Positions 38,207 through 48,365 are shown, counted from the first letter of the stretch. The stretch is 64,000 nt of DNA from Cytophagaceae bacterium (GCA_025454925.1 JALONM010000006.1:1-64000), one strand, 5' to 3'. The notes: generated by a model not told the origin, from the sequence alone. Numbers and translations: made by a program.

Positions 38207-40300
38207 ATGTGGTTTAGGTTCATAGCCTTGTTTTTTGGGTGGGCTACCCTCTTTGCCCAGTATGTGCCCCAGTTGGCGCCAATCCAGCATGAAAGAGAAG
38301 TAAGTTCTCCGCCGTTGCGCGTTGCCTCGCTGATGGATACAATTCGATTGCCATTTTTCGATGATTTTACTGGTTACGATCGTTTAATCGACAGTGTGGT
38401 AGTTTCCACTGGAAATCCGGTACGCTTGCATGCTCGCTTACTCGATACGCTAGGACTCAGCGCTACGGTATTTATAACCTTGCCTAAATCCATTAGTCCG
38501 AGCGTTAGTGCCCAATACCCTATATTCGGAACGGTACACCTGCAGCGCGAAAGTGCAGGTGTCTATCTGTTGGATACCAGTTCGGCTACCTTTAATACTG
38601 CGTTGTCATTAAATGAGGATACCGTCATGTATCAGGTTCATTGGTCAGAAGTAAACAAAGCATACGATCAACTGGATAGCTATCGCTGGGAAACCTCTCA
38701 GGTTTCGATCAACAACAGATTCGCCATTGGACAGCCCAGTTACAATGTGGCTACCTTTGATGGGTTAAGGTCTAACGGTAGTCCTTATAGCAATGTAGCA
38801 ACCACCGTTGGAGAAACGGACGTACTTACCTCTCGACCGATAAACCTGCAATGGAAAAATCCATCTGCAGCCAGCCCGGCCGATAGTATCTACCTGAGTT
38901 TTTTTTATCAGAACAAGGGATATGGTGGTGAAGCCGATAATTCAGACTACCTCAGTGTTCAGTTTCTGGATTCTACCGCAAACTGGCAAACCGTCTGGAC
39001 GATGTTCGGCACCTCCATGGCCTCCATCGATACGTTTCGACTAGCGAACATTGTAGTAAAAGATTCCATTTTTTTTCATAAGGGATTTCGTTTTCGCATA
39101 AAGTCCTATGGTCGACAATCCGGTACTTACGACGTATGGAACGTCGACTATATTTACCTGGATAAAAATCGAAGTCAGACTTACGTGGCACTTGAGGATT
39201 GGAGTTTGGGAGAAGTTGGAAACACATTTCTGCGCCATTTTTCATCTGTACCTTTCCGCCATTTTTTACCTAATAAAGTAGCACAAAGCGATTCGATCCT
39301 ATATCGAGTGTATAATCTTAGTCAGTTTCCCCTGGCTAACGTGATCGTGTACGGATCTGCCAGCGATAATTTGGGAAATACAATCGATTCGAAAGTAGTG
39401 TCAGCGATATTTTCAAACGATCCTACCTTCGAACAAGTGCGTACCTTTGATCCAACGGTTGCGAATATTACCACACCCATGGACCCTAGGCTGATTACAC
39501 ACGGGCTTTCGATCTCTACCAAAGATTCGGTCATTACCTTTCTTCACGCCAATAATCAGTTTTCAACACAAACCGTGTTGTATAATTATTACGCCTACGA
39601 TGATAATTCTGCAGAAGCGGGACTTGGTTTTCAATTAATCGGGGCGAAACAAGGAAACGAATACCAGTTTTTACAAAGCGATACCATTACACATATTGAT
39701 TTTAAATTTGTTCGCACCAAAGGTCCGGACATGAGTGGTAGAAGCATCATCATGAAAATTTGGGATAAGGATTATCAGGAAGTCAGATCTCAAGTGATTG
39801 CGGTCAATTACAACAACAATAATTTCGTACGATATGCCCTTGCATCGCCGCTTCCAGTGCAGGCAGGAGAAAAATACTACCTAGGCTACCAACAGAATTT
39901 TTCTGATTTTCTCACCATAGGTTTCGATCGTAATACCAAACGTTCGGATAAGATTTTTTATTTTGACGGGGCTACCTTTCAGCGGTATTCTGATCGCTCC
40001 GATTCTGATTCCGGAGCCCTCATGATCCGGCCAGTATTTTATAAGCCTGGAGAAGAATTGGTTCCGGTTATTGATCCAGTGTTTCTTCCTGATTTTGCTG
40101 TTTTTCCGATTCCTGCCGACGAGGAAATTTATATTGTTGGAAATATAGCTTCCTTTGAGATTCTCTCTTTGATGGGGGCTTCCTTAGCACAAGGAACACT
40201 AATTCCCTATCAAGAAAACAGAATTGATGTGTCTTCTCTTCCACCGGGCATTTACTTACTACGATCCGAATCGGTCGTTAAACGAATTATCATTCGTTAG
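38207..40300 (+). CDS. Secreted protein with C-terminal T9SS (type A) sorting domain
   Basis: The 697-residue protein has a signal peptide (MWFRFIALFFGWATLFAQ), a long beta-rich body of unknown fold and a C-terminal type A sorting domain (FPIPADEEIYI...FEILSLMGASL...IDVSSLPPGIYLLR). It is expected to be exported across the outer membrane and attached to the cell surface. The frame extends back to a TTG at 38156 that overlaps the PASTA gene, but ATG 38207 puts the signal peptide first. The only functional clue is its placement after two other cell-envelope genes. Confidence 0.85.
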   Translation: MWFRFIALFFGWATLFAQYVPQLAPIQHEREVSSPPLRVASLMDTIRLPFFDDFTGYDRLIDSVVVSTGNPVRLHARLLDTLGLSATVFITLPKSISPSVSAQYPIFGTVHLQRESAGVYLLDTSSATFNTALSLNEDTVMYQVHWSEVNKAYDQLDSYRWETSQVSINNRFAIGQPSYNVATFDGLRSNGSPYSNVATTVGETDVLTSRPINLQWKNPSAASPADSIYLSFFYQNKGYGGEADNSDYLSVQFLDSTANWQTVWTMFGTSMASIDTFRLANIVVKDSIFFHKGFRFRIKSYGRQSGTYDVWNVDYIYLDKNRSQTYVALEDWSLGEVGNTFLRHFSSVPFRHFLPNKVAQSDSILYRVYNLSQFPLANVIVYGSASDNLGNTIDSKVVSAIFSNDPTFEQVRTFDPTVANITTPMDPRLITHGLSISTKDSVITFLHANNQFSTQTVLYNYYAYDDNSAEAGLGFQLIGAKQGNEYQFLQSDTITHIDFKFVRTKGPDMSGRSIIMKIWDKDYQEVRSQVIAVNYNNNNFVRYALASPLPVQAGEKYYLGYQQNFSDFLTIGFDRNTKRSDKIFYFDGATFQRYSDRSDSDSGALMIRPVFYKPGEELVPVIDPVFLPDFAVFPIPADEEIYIVGNIASFEILSLMGASLAQGTLIPYQENRIDVSSLPPGIYLLRSESVVKRIIIR

Positions 40301-40320
40301 TATTGCAAGTGCCAATCATT

Positions 40321-41592
40321 CTAGCGCTTTCTTCGAGGTTTTGGTTTATTTTTAAAGGGGTGTTTTTTTTCGTGAAAGGCACCTTTAAAATCTGGATTCT
40401 CACGTTTTTTGATTGCATCAATTTCACGAGCTTGTGCTTGTCGCTCATCAAAAGGCGTTTCCTCGATGGTTACTTCGGCTGGTAATTCCGCAAAGGGAAT
40501 CTTCATTTTTATTAATTTTTCAATGCGCTCCAAGTGCCAGATTTCAGCATGATTTGCAAACGAAATGGCTACTCCGCTTAATCCTGCTCTTCCGGTACGG
40601 CCGATGCGGTGTACATAGTCGTCGTATTGGATGGGAACATCAAAGTTGATCACATGGCTTACGCCGGAGATATCAATGCCTCGTGCAGTAACATCAGTAG
40701 TTACCAAAATCCGAACGTTGCCTTCACGGAAGGCTTCCATGGCGTTAAAGCGGGCATTCTGATCTTTATTGGCATGGATTACACGCACCTCGTCTTCGGT
40801 TTTTCGCTTTAAATATTTGGAAATATTTTCAGCATGCTGGCGAGTTCGGGTAAATACAATAACCCGGGCCAACTCTTCGCGGTCAATAAGGTACTGAAGT
40901 AAATTAATTTTGGTCTTTATATTGGGAGTTTTATAGGCCAGTTGTTCCACCGCTTTGGCAGGAGTAGCAGGAGGTGTAACTTCGATGCGCACCGGAAATT
41001 CTAAAAATTCCTCCGTTAAGCGCGTTACTTTTTCGGGCATGGTAGCCGAAAACAATAAGTTTTGTCTTTTACGAGGTACTATCTCCAGAATTTTACGGAT
41101 TTGAGGCATAAAGCCCATGTCCATCATCCGGTCGGCTTCATCAAGCACCAAGGTTTGCAGTGCTTTCGTTTTGAGAACCCCGGAAAGGTACAAGTCCATA
41201 AAACGGCCAGGGGTAGCAATAATCAAATCGGTACCCGCTTCAATAAGCTCGGATTGCGCTTTGATGCCTACACCTCCATACACAGCTGCGATACGCACAT
41301 CGGTATGTTTGGCCAAGGCAAGCGCAGCTTCCTTTACCTGCACACACAGTTCCCTTGTGGGAACAAGCACCAGGGCCCGAGGCATGAGTCCTTGGGCAAA
41401 TTTTACTTTCATCAGCACTGGCAGCAGATAGGCCGCCGTTTTTCCGGTACCCGTTTGAGCGATACCCAACACATCGTGTCCGGCGAGAGTAACAGGAATG
41501 GTTTTATGTTGAATTTCGGTAGGCTCAGCGAATCCTAACTCTTCGATGGCAGTAAGCAACTGCCGGTTTAACGCAAATCCACTGAAGTCCAT
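40321..41592 (-). CDS. DEAD-box ATP-dependent RNA helicase (RhlE-like)
   Basis: The 423-residue helicase has the Q motif, AQTGTGKT (motif I), VLDEADRMMDMGF (II), SATM (III), and motifs V and VI including HRIGRTGRAG. A basic tail (KKHPFKNKPKPRRKR) probably binds RNA nonspecifically. Length and tail fit the RhlE group, involved in ribosome assembly and RNA turnover. It is transcribed after gatB with a 50-base gap and ends 20 bases from the convergent T9SS cargo gene. Confidence 0.93.
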   Translation of the reverse strand: MDFSGFALNRQLLTAIEELGFAEPTEIQHKTIPVTLAGHDVLGIAQTGTGKTAAYLLPVLMKVKFAQGLMPRALVLVPTRELCVQVKEAALALAKHTDVRIAAVYGGVGIKAQSELIEAGTDLIIATPGRFMDLYLSGVLKTKALQTLVLDEADRMMDMGFMPQIRKILEIVPRKRQNLLFSATMPEKVTRLTEEFLEFPVRIEVTPPATPAKAVEQLAYKTPNIKTKINLLQYLIDREELARVIVFTRTRQHAENISKYLKRKTEDEVRVIHANKDQNARFNAMEAFREGNVRILVTTDVTARGIDISGVSHVINFDVPIQYDDYVHRIGRTGRAGLSGVAISFANHAEIWHLERIEKLIKMKIPFAELPAEVTIEETPFDERQAQAREIDAIKKRENPDFKGAFHEKKHPFKNKPKPRRKR

Positions 41593-41642
41593 AATTTCAC
41601 AAATTCAAATACCGCCGCAAGTTTTTCTGCTTTTCAAACAGA

Positions 41643-43100
41643 TCAGGCTTCCAGCTTTTCTTTTAATATGCTGGTGGTTACTTTCGGGTCAGCTTTTCCT
41701 TTGGTGGCTTTCATAACTTCTCCCATAAACATCTGCAATACACCAGTTTTTCCACCTTTGTATTCTTTTACTTTATCAGGAAACTTAGCAAGCACCTCCA
41801 TCACAATGGGTTCTATAGCGTTGCTGTCGCTCGTTTGAATCAAGTTAAGCGACTCCGCAATCTGGAGGGCTTTTGTATTTCCATTCGATTCAATCAAGGC
41901 AGGCAAAATTTTCTGATTGGCCATGGCAAAACTCACCTTATTGCTTTCCACCAGCGCAATGAGGTCGGCCAGAGAAGCAGGAGGTAAGCTTAATTGGTCC
42001 ATCGACATCGTTAACTCATTTAAGTACGATTTTATAGGACCAGTCATCCAGTTGGCGGCCGCTTTATAATTTTGGGTATGGTTACAAACCTCTTCAAAAT
42101 ATAATGCCATTTCTTTTACATCAATCAACACATTGGCATCGTATTCAGGAAGGCCATACTGTTGAACAAACTTTTTGAATAAGGCTTGGGGTAAAGCCGG
42201 CATTTCGCTTTTGATTTTTTCGAGCACGGCATCACTTAGTCGCATGGGCTGCAGGTCTGGCTCAGGGAAGTAGCGGTAGTCGTTTAATTCCTCTTTGGTG
42301 CGCATGCCATGCGTAGTAAAGTGAACGGTGTCGAACTGACGAGTTTCAGAATAAATCGTGTTTCCTTTTTCTATTTCACCGATCTGACGTTCTATTTCAA
42401 AGTCAATGGCTCGCTGCACATTGCGGAGCGAGTTCATGTTTTTTACCTCTACCTTTTTGCCGTATTCTTTAGCGTCCTTCAGCATCACCGACACGTTGGC
42501 GTCGCAACGCAATGATCCTTCCTCCATGTTGCCATCGCAAATGTCCAGGTAGCGAACCAGCTTACGAATTTCAGCCAACAAGGCATATGCCTCTTCCGAA
42601 GAACGGATATCCGGTTCGGTAACAATTTCGATAAGTGGGGTGCCAGCGCGGTTATAGTCTACCAGCGTGTCTACTTCTCCGTCCAGGTGCAGGTTTTTTC
42701 CAGCATCGTCTTCCAGGTGGATACGGTTCAGCCGTATAAGCTTTTCTCCTTCAGAAGTTTTAATAGTGATGCTTCCGCCAATGCAGATGGGGGCTTTGTC
42801 CTGAGTAGTTTGATACCCTTTGGGTAGATCAGGATAAAAATAATTTTTGCGGTCGAAAAATGAATTCTGGTTAATGGTGCAACCACAAGCCATGCCCATC
42901 CGAACGGCAAATTCAACGGCTTTTTTATTCACTTTGGGCAAGGTGCCAGGATGTCCGAGTGTAATCACACTAATATTCGTATTGGGCAATTCGCCGAATT
43001 CGTTTACATCGGAAGCAAATATCTTACTGTTTGTAGAAAGCTGTGCATGTACTTCCAACCCTATTACTGGTTGGTACTTTTCAAAAATTGAAGCATCCAT
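41643..43100 (-). CDS. gatB: Aspartyl/glutamyl-tRNA amidotransferase subunit B
   Basis: The 485-residue protein converts Glu-tRNA(Gln) or Asp-tRNA(Asn) to the amide in complex with GatA and GatC, which are not in this window. It has the N-terminal PVIGLEVHAQLSTNSKIF, LEDDAGKN...DYNRAGTPLIEIVTEPD with the tRNA-handling signature, and a C-terminal YqeY-like tail. Start ATG 43100 gives the standard N-terminus. Confidence 0.97.
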   Translation of the reverse strand: MDASIFEKYQPVIGLEVHAQLSTNSKIFASDVNEFGELPNTNISVITLGHPGTLPKVNKKAVEFAVRMGMACGCTINQNSFFDRKNYFYPDLPKGYQTTQDKAPICIGGSITIKTSEGEKLIRLNRIHLEDDAGKNLHLDGEVDTLVDYNRAGTPLIEIVTEPDIRSSEEAYALLAEIRKLVRYLDICDGNMEEGSLRCDANVSVMLKDAKEYGKKVEVKNMNSLRNVQRAIDFEIERQIGEIEKGNTIYSETRQFDTVHFTTHGMRTKEELNDYRYFPEPDLQPMRLSDAVLEKIKSEMPALPQALFKKFVQQYGLPEYDANVLIDVKEMALYFEEVCNHTQNYKAAANWMTGPIKSYLNELTMSMDQLSLPPASLADLIALVESNKVSFAMANQKILPALIESNGNTKALQIAESLNLIQTSDSNAIEPIVMEVLAKFPDKVKEYKGGKTGVLQMFMGEVMKATKGKADPKVTTSILKEKLEA

Positions 43101-43128
43101 GTTGTTGCAAGGAATTATAAAAACGAAA

Positions 43129-43136
43129 CAAATATA
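43129..43136 (-). promoter_or_regulatory. Candidate -7 box for gatB
   Basis: The minus strand reads TATATTTG, a TAnnTTTG match, 29 bases upstream of the gatB start. No -33 element at normal spacing was seen. Confidence 0.4.
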
Positions 43137-43202
43137 TCAAAAAAAGCCAACATATCGGCACTGACTGTTCATCCATGGTAGATATCAACTTCTAAATTAT
43201 CA

Positions 43203-43233
43203 GTTGCTTAACTACTAAATCTTTGTAAGTTTG
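43203..43233 (+). promoter_or_regulatory. Bacteroidetes-type promoter for the flippase gene
   Basis: GTTG at 43203-43206 and TAAGTTTG at 43226-43233 are 19 bases apart, matching the TTTG-N19-TAnnTTTG layout. The transcript should begin near 43240, only a few bases before any possible start codon of the next gene. Confidence 0.55.
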
Positions 43234-43248
43234 TATCCCTAAATACCT

Positions 43249-44715
43249 ATTGATATCCGGAAACTTTTAGGAAATATTGGATTTATTGTCTTGCTCAATA
43301 TTTTGATCAAGCCGGTATGGTTGTTTCTGGATGCCAGGTCTCACAACGCCATTGGTCATAAAGACTTCGGGTTGATAGCTTCTTTTTTTGCCATTACAGG
43401 CATCTTGGCCACCATTGTAGATTTTGGTATCAATCAATATTCTACCAAAAAGATTGCGGCCAATCCTGAAGCCCAGCAAACTTTATATCCAGTAGTTTTC
43501 TATTACAAACTGATTCTGGTATTTCTATTTCCGCTTGCCTTGTCTCTTATAGGTATGGCCATCGGATATACTCCTAAGCAATTATTTTATATTACCTTAT
43601 TGGGTTTTGTGCAATCCCTCACTCAGTTGTTGTTTTTTCTGAGGGCTATGTTTCAGGGGAATCAAAAATTCATGATCGATTCCACCGCTTCGGTTTTAGA
43701 CAAGCTTGTCCTTATAGGACTGGTCATTGTTTTGTTAAGTTGGAATGCCATGAACCTGGAAAATTTCGTGTATGCACGCATCGCTTCCTTTGGTATTTCA
43801 GTGCTGATCTATTACATAGTTTCAATGAAGTTGTTTGGGTTTATAAAACCTGTTTTCGACTTTAATCAATTGGTGGAGATTGTTCGTATCTCCATCCCTT
43901 TCGGACTGATCAATATGCTTTATGCCACCAATGAGCGCCTGGATCAATACATGATCTATTCGCTGGCTCCGCACGAAGATCATTCCGGACATTACGCCGG
44001 AGGATATCGATTTCTCGATGCCATCATGATGTATTTGTGGACCATTCTCCCTATCTTTTTTGCCAAGTTCGCGCATCACATCCAGGATCATTCTGCCAAA
44101 CAACGCCTCTTCAACGTCGGTCAAATTATAGCCTCTGTCCCCATGACGTACGTCTGTATGTGCATCTTCTTTTATGGAGATAAATTGTTTCCATTACTGC
44201 TCGACAACAGCACGCCGGAGGATTTATATGCCATGTCAAGCATTTTGAAAATTTTGTTTTTATCTGCGTTCCTGCATGGGGTATTTGCCATTTATCACAC
44301 TTTGCTAACGTCTACGGGATATGAATTAAAAGTAGCGGTGATGGTAGTAGGAAGTATTGTGATCAACATTGTGTTGAATTACTTCGTTATTCCGGTACAC
44401 GGGGCGGTGGGCTCGGCATGGGTTACGCTGGTGAGTACAACATTCCTCTCTTTTTGCTACCTGGCCTATATTCATTGGTATACCGATATTCGAGTGCCCT
44501 ATACTATTCTGATTCGACTGGCCATTACGTATTCCGGGTTCGGATTATCATTTTATTTGCTTGATACCTTACTTCCTTCCATGTCAATAGAAATGTTTCA
44601 GAGAAGTTACGATCTGCAATGGTTGGTTGTCTGCAGCTTGGCGGGTTTATTTTTAATATTTTTCACCTGGCTTACCGGCTTATTCCGCATCCTAATACAA
44701 AAGGGTGAGCTCTAG
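43249..44715 (+). CDS. Polysaccharide flippase / MATE-like membrane transporter (non-ATG start)
   Basis: The protein has about 12-14 transmembrane helices and resembles Bacteroidetes oligosaccharide or lipopolysaccharide flippases, which move lipid-linked sugars across the inner membrane. The family-like N-terminus DIRKLLGNIGFIVLLNILIKPVWLF is encoded upstream of the first conventional start, a TTG at 43291. An in-frame TAA at 43240-43242 limits the true start to 43243-43291. No ATG or GTG lies in that range, so ATT 43249 (or ATA 43243) is proposed because it retains the conserved N-terminus. If TTG 43291 is used instead, 14 residues are lost, including RKLLGN. Confidence 0.8.
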   Translation: MDIRKLLGNIGFIVLLNILIKPVWLFLDARSHNAIGHKDFGLIASFFAITGILATIVDFGINQYSTKKIAANPEAQQTLYPVVFYYKLILVFLFPLALSLIGMAIGYTPKQLFYITLLGFVQSLTQLLFFLRAMFQGNQKFMIDSTASVLDKLVLIGLVIVLLSWNAMNLENFVYARIASFGISVLIYYIVSMKLFGFIKPVFDFNQLVEIVRISIPFGLINMLYATNERLDQYMIYSLAPHEDHSGHYAGGYRFLDAIMMYLWTILPIFFAKFAHHIQDHSAKQRLFNVGQIIASVPMTYVCMCIFFYGDKLFPLLLDNSTPEDLYAMSSILKILFLSAFLHGVFAIYHTLLTSTGYELKVAVMVVGSIVINIVLNYFVIPVHGAVGSAWVTLVSTTFLSFCYLAYIHWYTDIRVPYTILIRLAITYSGFGLSFYLLDTLLPSMSIEMFQRSYDLQWLVVCSLAGLFLIFFTWLTGLFRILIQKGEL

Positions 44716-44902
44716 GATTTGCGTGGCTTTCATTAAATCATTCATACTCTTCAGCGGCCTGTGCTTGTTCCTTGTCTGCCGTTTTACACTTCGCTATTTT
44801 GTTCAAGAGGTATAGCGCAATACAGCGAACTTTATTACATCCAAAATTTGCGTTTTACGTAGATGGAATTGGTCTTATTCAGTAAACTTGATATTTTTAG
44901 TT

Positions 44903-45562
44903 ATGGGCCTTGATAAATATGGGATTGCAAAGCGCATTGCACAAGAGGTTAAATCAGGTTATTATGTAAATCTGGGTATTGGAATACCAACCCTGGTGGC
45001 GAATTACATCCCTCCTGAAAAACAAGTAATCCTGCAGTCAGAGAACGGATTGTTGGGTATGGGACCATTTCCCGAAAAAGGTGAAGAAGATCCGGATATG
45101 ATTAATGCCGGTAAACAAACCATTACAGCACTGAAGGGTGCTGCGTTGTTTGATTCTGCCGAAAGTTTTGCCATGATCCGGAGTGGTAAAATAAATTTAA
45201 CCATTCTGGGTGCCATGGAAGTGTCGGATACGGGAGATATCGCCAATTGGAAAATACCTGGTAAAATGGTAAAGGGCATGGGGGGCGCCATGGATCTGGT
45301 GGCCAGCGCCAACAACATCATCGTGGCCATGCAGCATAAAAGTAAGGAAGGAGAGTCTAAGCTCTTGCATGCATGCACATTGCCGCTTACCGGAATAAAA
45401 TGTGTAAAAAAAATTGTCACTGATCTGGCCGTATTGGAAGTTATGCAGGAAGGTGGATTTAAACTGGTTGAACGGGCTCCTGGAGTAAGCGTGGAAGAGA
45501 TAAAACTCGCTACGGAAGGCCGCTTGTGGGTGCCAGAACAAGTGCCCGAAATGGTATTATAA
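44903..45562 (+). CDS. 3-oxoacid CoA-transferase, subunit B
   Basis: The 219-residue beta subunit contains the active-site glutamate in LQSENGLLG and the GIGIPTLVANYIP and GGAMDLVASANNIIVAMQH segments of the family. It partners subunit A for CoA transfer between acyl groups. In most bacteria the two subunit genes are adjacent; here A is at 23571-24263 on the opposite strand. ATG 44903 is used rather than an in-frame codon at 44888. Confidence 0.93.
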   Translation: MGLDKYGIAKRIAQEVKSGYYVNLGIGIPTLVANYIPPEKQVILQSENGLLGMGPFPEKGEEDPDMINAGKQTITALKGAALFDSAESFAMIRSGKINLTILGAMEVSDTGDIANWKIPGKMVKGMGGAMDLVASANNIIVAMQHKSKEGESKLLHACTLPLTGIKCVKKIVTDLAVLEVMQEGGFKLVERAPGVSVEEIKLATEGRLWVPEQVPEMVL

Positions 45563-45589
45563 TAGTATTGTCTGGGAATAGAAACGTGT

Positions 45590-45688
45590 ATGGAATCAGC
45601 ATTTAACAATTCTACTTCGATAATTGTGGGTATCGTTATAGCCCTCATCTTGTTTATTTTCGTCCTATTCAAGAAATTCATGTCCTGA
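45590..45688 (+). CDS. Tiny single-pass membrane protein
   Basis: A 32-codon frame (ATG 45590, TGA 45686-45688) encodes a short polar lead, one hydrophobic helix (IIVGIVIALILFIFVLF) and a basic KKFM end, the usual shape of a bitopic small protein. It lies 27 bases after CoA-transferase subunit B and 16 before the coiled-coil gene. The charge pattern and tight spacing support translation. The function is unknown. Confidence 0.6.
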   Translation: MESAFNNSTSIIVGIVIALILFIFVLFKKFMS

Positions 45689-45704
45689 ATTTAAAACTCA
45701 GTAC

Positions 45705-46424
45705 ATGCAGGATATACTTGGACCCTTCGAACATAAAGTACGCAAACTGGTAGAAGAGCATTTGGTGCTTCGCAAAGAATTGCTGGTTAGCATGGAGTCA
45801 AATCGTAGCTTAAAACAAACGATTCAGACCTTGCTCCTTGAAATCGACCAATTGAAATCCAATCCGGTTATTTCCGAGGAAGAGCTGGAAGCCCAGCAAA
45901 TGCTTCAGGATGCTTATGCCCAGGCATTGGCTGAACGCGACAGGAGCCAGGAGGAAGTGCAGCAACTCATTCAGGATAAACAGCAATTAGAGCTTGAACG
46001 CCGGCAATTGATGGATGCCCTCGAGAATATTCAGAATGAGATCAGTACCATTCAGAACAACAGCGATACTTTTTTTCAGGAATACGATGAAATCAAGCAA
46101 AGTTTGCAAGATCAACAAGCCATGCATACCGATGCGGCACAGCGTATTGAAGACCTCGAGATGCAGGTGGCAGATCATGTGCAGCAGCGTGATCGCATCG
46201 TTTTGGAAAATGAATCCCTGAAAATACAGTTGGAAGCTTCTAAAGAAGCCAACCGGGAACTGAAAGAACTCGCTCAAAAACGCCAGGAGTTTGAAAATCA
46301 AGAAAAAAGTACTAGTATTGTCGAGTCAATCGCAGAAGATGGTATTCAGAGAAATGAGATTAAACTCAAAATAAATGAATACATTAAGGAAATTGACAAG
46401 TGTATAGCACAGCTGAACGAATAG
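45705..46424 (+). CDS. Long coiled-coil protein upstream of zapA
   Basis: The 239-residue protein is almost entirely predicted coiled coil, rich in Glu, Gln, Leu and Lys, with no signal peptide or membrane helix. Its end (IKLKINEYIKEIDKCIAQLNE) resembles the C-terminus of the short coiled-coil proteins encoded just before zapA in many Bacteroidetes, which I take to be ZapB-like helpers of the FtsZ ring. It is longer than those I recall (about 100 residues). With zapA 18 bases downstream, a cell-division role is inferred. Confidence 0.7.
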   Translation: MQDILGPFEHKVRKLVEEHLVLRKELLVSMESNRSLKQTIQTLLLEIDQLKSNPVISEEELEAQQMLQDAYAQALAERDRSQEEVQQLIQDKQQLELERRQLMDALENIQNEISTIQNNSDTFFQEYDEIKQSLQDQQAMHTDAAQRIEDLEMQVADHVQQRDRIVLENESLKIQLEASKEANRELKELAQKRQEFENQEKSTSIVESIAEDGIQRNEIKLKINEYIKEIDKCIAQLNE

Positions 46425-46442
46425 TAGATATACATCCCCCTT

Positions 46443-46733
46443 ATGGGCGATTTATCCATAAAAATCCGGATTGCAGACCGCGAATATCCCATGCGGGTAC
46501 AGGCCGACGACCAGGACAAAATCCGAAGCGCCGGTCGGTTGCTGAATGAAAAAATAAATGAATTCAAGCAACAATTCGGTGTCGAAGACAAACAAGATTT
46601 GCTAGCCATGATAGCATTTGATTGTTTTGTCGAAAAAATAACTTCAGGTGAAGATTCCAATGCCTCGTTAAAGGTAATTCATCAGAAGCTATCCGATATG
46701 GATGACCTCATTTCAACGGCTCTTACCGAATAA
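46443..46733 (+). CDS. zapA: Cell division protein ZapA
   Basis: The 96-residue protein matches ZapA: an N-terminal IKIRIADREYPMRV beta hairpin, then DQDKIRSAGRLLNEKINEF and a C-terminal coiled coil. ZapA bundles FtsZ filaments at midcell. The gene is between the coiled-coil gene (18 bases) and rny (40 bases), consistent with one transcript. Confidence 0.9.
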   Translation: MGDLSIKIRIADREYPMRVQADDQDKIRSAGRLLNEKINEFKQQFGVEDKQDLLAMIAFDCFVEKITSGEDSNASLKVIHQKLSDMDDLISTALTE

Positions 46734-46773
46734 ATCCAATCTTCTGCGTCTGATTATATAATAATCTATATCC

Positions 46774-48339
46774 ATGGACGCTCTACTCTATATCATTTTG
46801 GCCCTTATCGCCGGACTCGCGGTGGGGGTGTTTGTAGGCAGAATGCTGATGGCTAAGGTATTTACCAAAGCTCTCACTGATGCTGAAGAAAAAGCAAAAC
46901 TCATTATCAAAGAAGCCGAGCTCAAAGGCGAAACTGTGAAAAATAATAAAATTCACGAAGCCAAAGAGAAATACCTCAAGCTTAAATCCGAATTCGAAGA
47001 AGAGGTTAATAAAAAGAAGAACCTCATCATTCAGAATGAAAACAAAGTAAAGCAACGCGAACAGTCGGCTTCCAAGCTGATTGAGCAAAACAATCGAAAA
47101 GAAGCCGAACTCGACAGCGCTAAGGAAAACCTTCAGGCTCAATTAGAAATTGTTAACAAGAAAAAGGAAGAAGTAGAAAAGCTTCGTTTGCAACAGGTTT
47201 CTCAAATTGAAAAGATAGCGAATCTTTCCGCCGACGAAGCCAAGACTCAATTGATCGAAGCACTTAAAGAAGAGGCTAAATCCAAGGCTTCGGCACACAT
47301 CAAAGATATTGTGGAAGAAGCTAAACTTACCGCTACGAAAGAGGCCCGTAAAATCGTAATCGAAACCATTCAACGCACCGCTACCGAGCATGCCATAGAA
47401 AACTGTGTTTCGGTGTTCAATATTGAAAACGACGATATCAAAGGGAAAATCATCGGTAGGGAAGGACGGAACATCCGCGCCCTGGAAGCTGCCACCGGAG
47501 TTGAAATTATTGTCGATGATACGCCTGAAGCCATTATTATTTCAGGCTTCGATCCGGTACGCCGCGAAGTAGCGCGCTTGTCTTTGCACCGTCTTGTACA
47601 GGATGGAAGAATTCACCCCGCCCGGATCGAAGAAGTAGTCGCCAAGACGTTCAAAAACATCGAAGAAGAAATTGTTGAAATCGGTGAACGTACGGTCATT
47701 GATTTAGGTATTCATGGCTTACACCCCGAATTAATTAAGTATATCGGAAGAATGCGGTTCCGTTCATCCTACGGACAGAATTTGCTGCAACACTCCCGAG
47801 AAGTGGCAAAGATGTGCGCCGTGATGGCCGCCGAATTAGGACTCAATGCCAAGCTTGCCAAACGTGCCGGATTGTTGCACGACATCGGAAAAGTATATCC
47901 CGAGGAGCAGGAATTACCACACGCATTATTGGGAATGGAATTGGCCAAAAAATACAAGGAGAATGCGGAAGTGTGCAATGCCATTGGTGCTCACCACGAT
48001 GAAATCGAAATGACTTCGCTTATCTCCCCAATCATTCAGGTTTGTGATGCCATATCCGGAGCCCGCCCCGGCGCACGCAGGGAGGTAATGGAATCCTATA
48101 TCAAACGGTTGAAAGAACTTGAACAATTGGCGCTTTCTTTCGACGGAGTTACCAAATGTTACGCTATTCAAGCCGGTCGTGAACTTCGTGTCATCGTCGA
48201 TGCCGACAATGTAAGCGATGAACGTGCAGGAATTCTTTCGTTTGAAATTTCTAAAAAGATTGAAAACGATATGCAATATCCCGGTCAGATCAAAGTAACA
48301 GTAATTCGTGAAATGAGATCCGTAAGTTACGCCAAGTAA
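46774..48339 (+). CDS. rny: Ribonuclease Y
   Basis: The 521-residue endoribonuclease has an N-terminal membrane helix ([18 protein letters not shown]), a long coiled coil to about residue 205, a KH domain ([27 protein letters not shown]) and an HD domain ([22 protein letters not shown]). It starts mRNA decay at the membrane. Length and domain order are standard. Two hairpin terminators lie downstream. Confidence 0.97.
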   Translation: MDALLYIILALIAGLAVGVFVGRMLMAKVFTKALTDAEEKAKLIIKEAELKGETVKNNKIHEAKEKYLKLKSEFEEEVNKKKNLIIQNENKVKQREQSASKLIEQNNRKEAELDSAKENLQAQLEIVNKKKEEVEKLRLQQVSQIEKIANLSADEAKTQLIEALKEEAKSKASAHIKDIVEEAKLTATKEARKIVIETIQRTATEHAIENCVSVFNIENDDIKGKIIGREGRNIRALEAATGVEIIVDDTPEAIIISGFDPVRREVARLSLHRLVQDGRIHPARIEEVVAKTFKNIEEEIVEIGERTVIDLGIHGLHPELIKYIGRMRFRSSYGQNLLQHSREVAKMCAVMAAELGLNAKLAKRAGLLHDIGKVYPEEQELPHALLGMELAKKYKENAEVCNAIGAHHDEIEMTSLISPIIQVCDAISGARPGARREVMESYIKRLKELEQLALSFDGVTKCYAIQAGRELRVIVDADNVSDERAGILSFEISKKIENDMQYPGQIKVTVIREMRSVSYAK

Positions 48340-48365
48340 GGGTAACTCGTAATATCATTATAAAG

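Noticed and set aside
41062-41538. 158-codon plus-strand frame opposite the DEAD-box helicase
   Set aside because: It lies antisense to strongly conserved helicase motifs and has no own features.
45004-45681. 225-codon minus-strand frame opposite CoA-transferase subunit B
   Set aside because: The plus strand encodes a full CoA-transferase with its active-site signature; the minus frame is a codon-bias shadow.
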